Assembly: GCA_947482665.1 (NCBI GenBank)
Contig: CANKJK010000002.1
Location: 186,001 to 250,000, forward strand
From: Acidobacteriota bacterium
GTDB lineage: Bacteria; Acidobacteriota; Vicinamibacteria; Vicinamibacterales; UBA2999
DNA length: 64,000 bases
Direction of reading: 5' to 3'
Shown piece after piece: positions 59,881 through 64,000 of the stretch; the stretch's first letter is position 1, and each line of letters begins with the position of its first letter. The notes below the pieces were generated by a model, which saw nothing but the letters and a program-made list of their open reading frames with translations, was not told the origin of the DNA and did not search any database. Made by a program: the position numbers and the translations under genes.

Positions 59881-60873
59881 ATGAAGCCGGCCGTCCTTGC
59901 CGTCGTGCTCCTGCTCGCCGGATGCCGCGCTGCGCCGCCTGCGGGAACGACCACGGCCAGGCCGGTCCTCAGAATCGCCGGGACGCGCCTCGCGGAAGCG
60001 CTGGTCCGGGAACTCGCCGCGGCCCGTCCGGATCTGGACGTCCGGCATGTCAACGCGACACCGCTGACGGCACCCGGCCAGGTCCGCGACGGAGAAGCCG
60101 AACTCGGCGTCACCTTCGCGGACTCCGTCTATTTCGCGCACCTGGCTGACGGCGACGCCGCCACGCACGGACTCCGGGCCATTTCGGCGCTGCACGTCGC
60201 GCCGATTCTGCTGTTTGTCCGACCTGCTTCCGGCATCGCGAACGTCCGCGACGTCCGGGGGCATCCGGCCCGCACGGGCCCCCCACCGGCCCCCGGGACT
60301 GACCCCCGGTTCTCCGGCTGGCCGGTGCCGCGCAGCCTCACCGGGTCCGGCACCGGAACGGTGGAGGGCATCACCGCGCTGCCGCAGCTGGTCCTGCTCG
60401 CCTACGGCATCACCCCCGGCGATGTCAAAAACCTCCCAGTCAATCCCGGTGAAGCGATCACGGAGATGGGCAAGGGGAAGATGGACGCCATGTTCGCCAT
60501 GGGCTTCGAGGCCAATACGTTCACAGCGCAGGCCCTCGCCCAGGGCCAGAAACTGATGTCCATCGAAGGGGCAGCCGTCGACCGCCTGCGGCGCGAATAC
60601 GCGTTCATCCGGCCCGTGACCATTCCGGCCGGGACCTTCCCGGGCCAGACGTCGGCGGTGCGGACCGTGGGCGTCAACATGATCCTGGTCTGCCGGGCGG
60701 ACCTGGACGAGCAGCTGGCGTACGACTTGACCCGCCTGTACTTCGCCGCCCTGCCCCGGATCGCCGCAGGAGGTGACGTGCCCGGCATCGACCCTCAGCA
60801 GGCGCCGTTGACGCCCATTCCACTGCACGACGGTGCCGCTCGCTACTTCCGCGAGGCCGAGCTGTTCCGCTAG
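59881..60873 (+). CDS. TAXI-family extracytoplasmic solute receptor, lipoprotein (copy 2)
   Basis: A 330-residue paralogue of copy 1. The signal ends in L-L-L-A-G-C, a perfect lipobox (Cys about 15). The binding fold shows E-A-E-L-G-V-T-F-A-D-S-V-Y, L-H-V-A-P-I-L-L-F-V, V-R-D-V-R-G, G-T-F-P-G-Q-T, T-V-G-V-N-M-I-L-V-C-R-A-D-L, and P-I-P-L-H-D-G-A-A-R. The fragments shared with copy 1 (P-G-Q-T, V-C-R-A-D-L, P-I-P-L-H, E-L-F-R at the end) show a common origin despite divergence elsewhere. The next gene, six bases on, is again a sensor kinase and not a TRAP permease. Confidence 0.87.
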   Translation: MKPAVLAVVLLLAGCRAAPPAGTTTARPVLRIAGTRLAEALVRELAAARPDLDVRHVNATPLTAPGQVRDGEAELGVTFADSVYFAHLADGDAATHGLRAISALHVAPILLFVRPASGIANVRDVRGHPARTGPPPAPGTDPRFSGWPVPRSLTGSGTGTVEGITALPQLVLLAYGITPGDVKNLPVNPGEAITEMGKGKMDAMFAMGFEANTFTAQALAQGQKLMSIEGAAVDRLRREYAFIRPVTIPAGTFPGQTSAVRTVGVNMILVCRADLDEQLAYDLTRLYFAALPRIAAGGDVPGIDPQQAPLTPIPLHDGAARYFREAELFR

Positions 60874-60879
60874 GTCACG

Positions 60880-62577
60880 ATGCCGGCGCCCACCCACGCC
60901 TCTTCGACCGCCGCCCCTCCGCGCCGCCGTAGGCGCCCCGTCACGGGGATCCTCGTGGCAGGCGTGGTCCTCTCCATCGGCGTACTCGCCTTCATCGGGT
61001 ATCGTGCCGTCTCCGAGTGGCAGCGCAGTGCGACGCTGCTCGCCAGCCGGCGCGCGGCGGCAGCCGTGGACCTCTTCGTCCAGGCCCTCGCCCGCGACAT
61101 GCGGGGCGCGCAGGCGTCGGTCCTGCCGTCGACTGAGCATGCCGACGCGGACAACGAGTACGACCTGGTCGCCAGTGCGTTTGGACGTTACCCCTACCCC
61201 GAAGTGTTTGTCTCTGCACGCCCGCCGCTGCTGGCCGAAACAGCCACGTTCTATACGCGCGTCGACCGCTCCGCACACTGGCTGCCCACGCCCGCCAACC
61301 ACGCCCGCCAGCCCGTCTCCGTCGCGCATACGCCAACGGTGGCAGCGCTGCTGCTCGCCCGCGTGTCGAGTGACTCCGCGAACGGCGCACGCTATTCCGT
61401 CTTCGACATCACCATCGACGGGCACGCGTACCAAGCCGTCTTCCTGATTTCGTATGCGGACGCCTATCGCGAACACGTGACAGGCGTCTTCGGGTTTCTG
61501 GTCAACCTGGCCTGGGTCCGCGACCACTATTTCGAGGACCTGTCCACGCAGGTGGCGCGCATGGCCGGCGGCGGCGTCACGTTGACGGTGACCGACGAAC
61601 GCGGCGTGCCGGTCCTCGGCCCTGCGCCCGCACACGGAGCGGACGCCCGTGGACAGCGGGTGTTTCCCCTGCAGTTCTTCGACCCGACACTGGTCGCGGC
61701 GCGCCAGCCGGCCGACCTCGCCCTGCGCACCTGGACCGCGGGCGCCAGCGTCAGCGGGGACCCGACGCTGCACGCCGCCAACGAGGGCGCCCGGCAGACC
61801 CTGGTCATCGCGGCTGTCACGTCCCTCCTGCTGGCCATTGCCGTCTTCCTGAGTGTCCGCGCCGCCCGTGAGAGCGCGGCCCTGGCGGAGATGCGTTCGG
61901 ACTTCGTGGCCACCGTGACGCACGAGCTGAAGACCCCCATCGCCACCATCCGCGCCATCAGTGAAACCCTCGCGTCTGGCCGCGTGGACAACGCTGACGC
62001 ACGACGGGAGTACGCGCAGATGGCGGTTCACGAAGCCAAGCGCCTGACGCGGCTCATCGATAACCTCCTCGCCTACTCGCGGGTCACGGACGTCACCGAG
62101 GTGTATTCGTTCGAGGCCCTCTCACCCAACGAGATCCTGGGCGCGGCCCTGCGGGAGTTCTCCACGCAGCTGAGCGAGGGGCGCTTCGAGTTTCATATCG
62201 ACGTGGAACCCGACCTCCCGCTGGTGCGGGCAGACCGGACGGCCATCGGACTCGCGCTCACCAACCTGGTCGACAACGCGATCCGGTATTCGGGCGGGAA
62301 GCGCTTCCTCCGCTTGGCGGCGCACCGAGAGGGCGAGAGCGTGACGTTCGCGGTCGAGGACCACGGTGCCGGTATCGCACCGGAGGATCTGCCCAACGTC
62401 ACGCGACGCTTCTTCCGCGGCAGAGGTGCCGCCAGTGGCGGTAGCGGCCTCGGACTGGCCATCGCCCAGCGGATCGTGGCCGACCATCGGGGAAGGCTCA
62501 GCGTCTCAAGTACAGTAGAAGTCGGGACGACCGTCAGCTTCTCGCTGCCAACCGCCGCAGTATCTGCCCGCGGGTGA
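60880..62577 (+). CDS. Sensor histidine kinase paired with TAXI receptor (copy 2)
   Basis: A 565-residue kinase with a basic N-terminal tail, TM1 (about 22-40) and a periplasmic region matching copy 1: R-D-M-R-G-A-Q, G-R-Y-P-Y-P-E-V-F, T-F-Y-T-R-V-D-R, G-F-L-V-N-L-A-W-V-R-D-H-Y-F. TM2 is near 305-325. The HisKA helix has H348 in T-H-E-L-K-T-P-I-A-T, and the ATPase domain N-L-V-D-N-A-I-R-Y, D-H-G-A-G-I, G-G-S-G-L-G-L-A-I. No response regulator gene follows, so it is an orphan by position and may share the OmpR-type regulator at 58500-59192. Confidence 0.92.
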   Translation: MPAPTHASSTAAPPRRRRRPVTGILVAGVVLSIGVLAFIGYRAVSEWQRSATLLASRRAAAAVDLFVQALARDMRGAQASVLPSTEHADADNEYDLVASAFGRYPYPEVFVSARPPLLAETATFYTRVDRSAHWLPTPANHARQPVSVAHTPTVAALLLARVSSDSANGARYSVFDITIDGHAYQAVFLISYADAYREHVTGVFGFLVNLAWVRDHYFEDLSTQVARMAGGGVTLTVTDERGVPVLGPAPAHGADARGQRVFPLQFFDPTLVAARQPADLALRTWTAGASVSGDPTLHAANEGARQTLVIAAVTSLLLAIAVFLSVRAARESAALAEMRSDFVATVTHELKTPIATIRAISETLASGRVDNADARREYAQMAVHEAKRLTRLIDNLLAYSRVTDVTEVYSFEALSPNEILGAALREFSTQLSEGRFEFHIDVEPDLPLVRADRTAIGLALTNLVDNAIRYSGGKRFLRLAAHREGESVTFAVEDHGAGIAPEDLPNVTRRFFRGRGAASGGSGLGLAIAQRIVADHRGRLSVSSTVEVGTTVSFSLPTAAVSARG

Positions 62578-62618
62578 CGCTCCAGGCGAGCCGCGTGGCA
62601 CCTTGGTGCTTTCGTCCT

Positions 62619-62624
62619 TAGACT
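62619..62624 (+). promoter_or_regulatory. Possible -10 element of the reductase gene
   Basis: TAGACT lies 44 bases before the GTG at 62669. The leader then contains GGAGGA (62655-62660), 8 bases before the start, an ideal ribosome site. The -35 is unclear. Confidence 0.3.
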
Positions 62625-62668
62625 CACAGGGGAGGGCCGACTATCGGCCCACACGGAGGAATTTCGGC

Positions 62669-63715
62669 GTGGCACAGCGAGTATTGGTCACCGGCGGCAC
62701 CGGACTCATTGGCGGCGAGGTCATTCTGGCGCTGGCCCGGGCGGGCGTACGCGTCACAGCGGTGACCCGCGGAGGATCGCAGGCCATCGCCTCCCAGCGC
62801 CTGCGGGACCGGCTGCAGAAGTCACAGTGGTTTTCGCCGGAACTGCTGGGACAGGTCGAGGTCCTGGCTGGTGACACGACGCTGCCGGGTTTCGGGCTGA
62901 CGCCGCCGCTGGAGATTCCTCCGGACTGCATCGTGCACTGCGCGGCCAACACCCAGTTCAGCGACCGCGAGGAAGATGATGTCTGGCGGACGAATGTCGG
63001 CGGCGCCGAGCATCTGGTCGCCTTTGCCCGCGCGCATGCCCCCAGGGCGCGCGTCGTGTTCGTCAGCACGGCCTCGGTCACCACGGGTCCGGAAGGCGCC
63101 GTGGTCAACGAGGACACCGCGTTTCAAGGCTACGAGAATGCCTACACCCGGTCGAAGCGCCAGGCCGAGGCGATCGTCACCGCAAGCGGCCTGGATACCG
63201 TGATTCTGCGGCCCGCGATCGTACTCTCGCGCGGCATTGACGACGCGGCCATGGCACGCAGCATCCTCTGGGCCGTGCCGATCATGCGCGAGCTCGGTGA
63301 GGTCCCGGTCAGCCCGGACTCACACATCGACATCGTGCCCGTCGACTACACCGCCCAGTGCATCGCGGATGTCGCACTGGCACCCTCCCTTCCACACCGC
63401 CTGTACCACATCAGCGCCGGAACAACCTCTCAGTCGTTCAAGCAACTGCTGGATGCGGTTGCCGCCGAGTGTCCGGAGTTCAAGGGCATTGCCCCTGTCG
63501 GCCGCAAGCCATTGTCCAAGCGGGCCATGGCGCGCTTGATGCGGCCGCTGGAAAACTACCTGCCCTTCATGAACGCCGACATCCGCTATGCCAACGACCG
63601 GCTGCTGGGTGACTTCACCGCCATCGGCATACCCGCGCTGGCCACGTCGTATGTGCCGTCGCTGGTCGCGCTCATTTCGCTGGCCGACGCCCTGACCGAG
63701 ATGGTCCGCCCGTAG
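62669..63715 (+). CDS. NAD(P)-dependent reductase/epimerase of the extended SDR (thioester-reductase-like) type
   Basis: A 348-residue cytoplasmic enzyme with GTG start placed by a GGAGGA site. The N-terminal Rossmann motif V-L-V-T-G-G-T-G-L-I-G-G binds NAD(P). V-F-V-S-T-A-S-V supplies the catalytic Ser and A-Y-T-R-S-K the Y-x-x-x-K pair (about 172-176). The pattern L-A-G-D-T-T-L-P-G-F-G-L, I-V-H-C-A-A-N-T and I-D-I-V-P-V-D-Y is typical of the NAD-binding-4 (thioester reductase, male-sterility) branch, though sugar epimerases are related. The substrate is unknown. An SMR transporter gene follows with a one-base TAGTG overlap. Confidence 0.82.
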   Translation: MAQRVLVTGGTGLIGGEVILALARAGVRVTAVTRGGSQAIASQRLRDRLQKSQWFSPELLGQVEVLAGDTTLPGFGLTPPLEIPPDCIVHCAANTQFSDREEDDVWRTNVGGAEHLVAFARAHAPRARVVFVSTASVTTGPEGAVVNEDTAFQGYENAYTRSKRQAEAIVTASGLDTVILRPAIVLSRGIDDAAMARSILWAVPIMRELGEVPVSPDSHIDIVPVDYTAQCIADVALAPSLPHRLYHISAGTTSQSFKQLLDAVAAECPEFKGIAPVGRKPLSKRAMARLMRPLENYLPFMNADIRYANDRLLGDFTAIGIPALATSYVPSLVALISLADALTEMVRP

Positions 63716-64000
63716 TGCAAAGCTGGCTCGTGCTCGCGGCGGCGATTGTGTGCGAGGTGGGTGGCACGATCTGCATGGAACTCTCAAAGAGCCTCACTGA
63801 TCGCCGCTGGATCGCCCCCATGCTGGCGCTGTATCTGCTCGCATTGCTCGGACTGGCCATTGCCCTGAAGACGATCGACGTCGGCGTGGCGTACGCGGTG
63901 TGGGCCGGCACCGGCACGCTGCTCATTGCCACCATCGGGGTGTTCGCCTTCGGTGAGTCGATGTCCTGGCTCAGAGCGGTCAGCATGCTGATGGTCATCG
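63715..64000 (+). CDS. Small multidrug resistance (SMR/EmrE-like) transporter, truncated by the window end
   Basis: The frame starts at GTG 63715, sharing one base with the preceding stop, and runs out of the window after 95 residues. It is hydrophobic, with four predicted helices under way. The first helix has the conserved Glu in I-V-C-E-V-G-G-T (E14), and the third has V-A-Y-A-V-W-A-G-T-G-T-L, both SMR signatures. A small acidic loop F-A-F-G-E-S follows. SMR proteins export cations or quaternary amines by proton exchange. Most of the protein is present, but its C-terminus is outside the window. Confidence 0.88.
   Translation, partial: MQSWLVLAAAIVCEVGGTICMELSKSLTDRRWIAPMLALYLLALLGLAIALKTIDVGVAYAVWAGTGTLLIATIGVFAFGESMSWLRAVSMLMVI

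Noticed and set aside
55832-60873. TAXI receptors read as parts of TRAP transporters
   Set aside because: No TRAP membrane subunit is encoded in the window; the immediate partners are kinases. A distant permease cannot be excluded.
1-64000. CRISPR arrays, insertion sequences, integrases, phage genes, tRNA or rRNA genes
   Set aside because: No array-like spaced repeats, transposase or integrase motifs or cloverleaf sequences were seen when reading both strands; a covariance-model search could still find a small RNA.

Overview
The window is GC-rich, gene-dense bacterial DNA. It has about 50 protein genes, no gap above roughly 170 bases, and no rRNA, tRNA, CRISPR array, insertion sequence or phage gene that I could recognise. 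The gene content suggests a member of the Acidobacteriota, most likely a Vicinamibacteria/Luteitalea-like soil organism. The reasons are Oar-type TonB-dependent receptors with an N-terminal carboxypeptidase-regulatory-like domain, paired DUF1592/DUF1552 exported proteins, cytochrome c-DUF1080 fusions, quinoproteins, secreted ankyrin proteins and many GTG/TTG starts. The taxonomic call is inference from gene content; no marker gene is present.

Layout. (1) 1-3541, plus strand: the end of an SGNH-type esterase-like gene, an MBOAT acyltransferase, a fatty-acyl-AMP ligase and an acyl carrier protein. Together they look like a Dlt-type cell-surface acylation cassette. (2) 3667-9895: a DUF5916 outer-membrane-like protein, a GNAT protein, an aldo/keto reductase, a VOC protein, a PQQ-like propeller and an NTF2-like protein. 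(3) 10004-15192, minus: an aldehyde/isoquinoline-oxidoreductase-type molybdenum enzyme (two subunits), a metallo-beta-lactamase-fold protein without its metal ligands, and a PQQ-like propeller. A YciH/SUI1 gene follows at 15323. (4) 15685-28730, minus: a long catabolic cluster containing a quinoprotein dehydrogenase, a TonB receptor, a secreted ankyrin protein, VOC proteins, two cytochrome c-DUF1080 fusions, an exported HpcH/HpaI aldolase and an MFS symporter. A propeller-type histidine kinase and a NarL-type regulator are transcribed divergently from it. (5) 32426-37652: an exported CMD-like protein, pyruvate-dehydrogenase E2 and AceE-type E1, and a divergent Lrp/AsnC regulator. (6) 37704-50000, minus: two DUF1592/DUF1552 pairs, a second secreted ankyrin protein, an octaheme cytochrome with HEAT-like repeats, and small c-type cytochromes. 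(7) 50119-55683, minus: a TonB receptor followed by two translationally coupled NHL-type propellers. (8) 55832-62577: two copies of a lipoprotein TAXI receptor plus sensor histidine kinase module. The first copy also carries an OmpR-type regulator, and a divergent cupin gene lies between the copies. (9) 62669-64000: a reductase of the thioester-reductase/epimerase type and a truncated SMR transporter.

How it works together (inference). Much of the window encodes exported oxidative catabolism: quinoproteins and cytochromes take electrons in the periplasm, TonB receptors bring in substrate, and local two-component systems probably control expression. The two most unusual units are the Dlt-like cassette built around a fatty-acyl-AMP ligase, and the duplicated TAXI receptor-kinase module that has no TRAP permease. 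Several genes at the head of transcription units lack a Shine-Dalgarno sequence and have a TANNNT-like -10 element about 5-8 bases before the start codon, which suggests leaderless transcripts. Start codons were chosen from signal peptides, Shine-Dalgarno sequences and overlaps, and many differ from the longest open frame.
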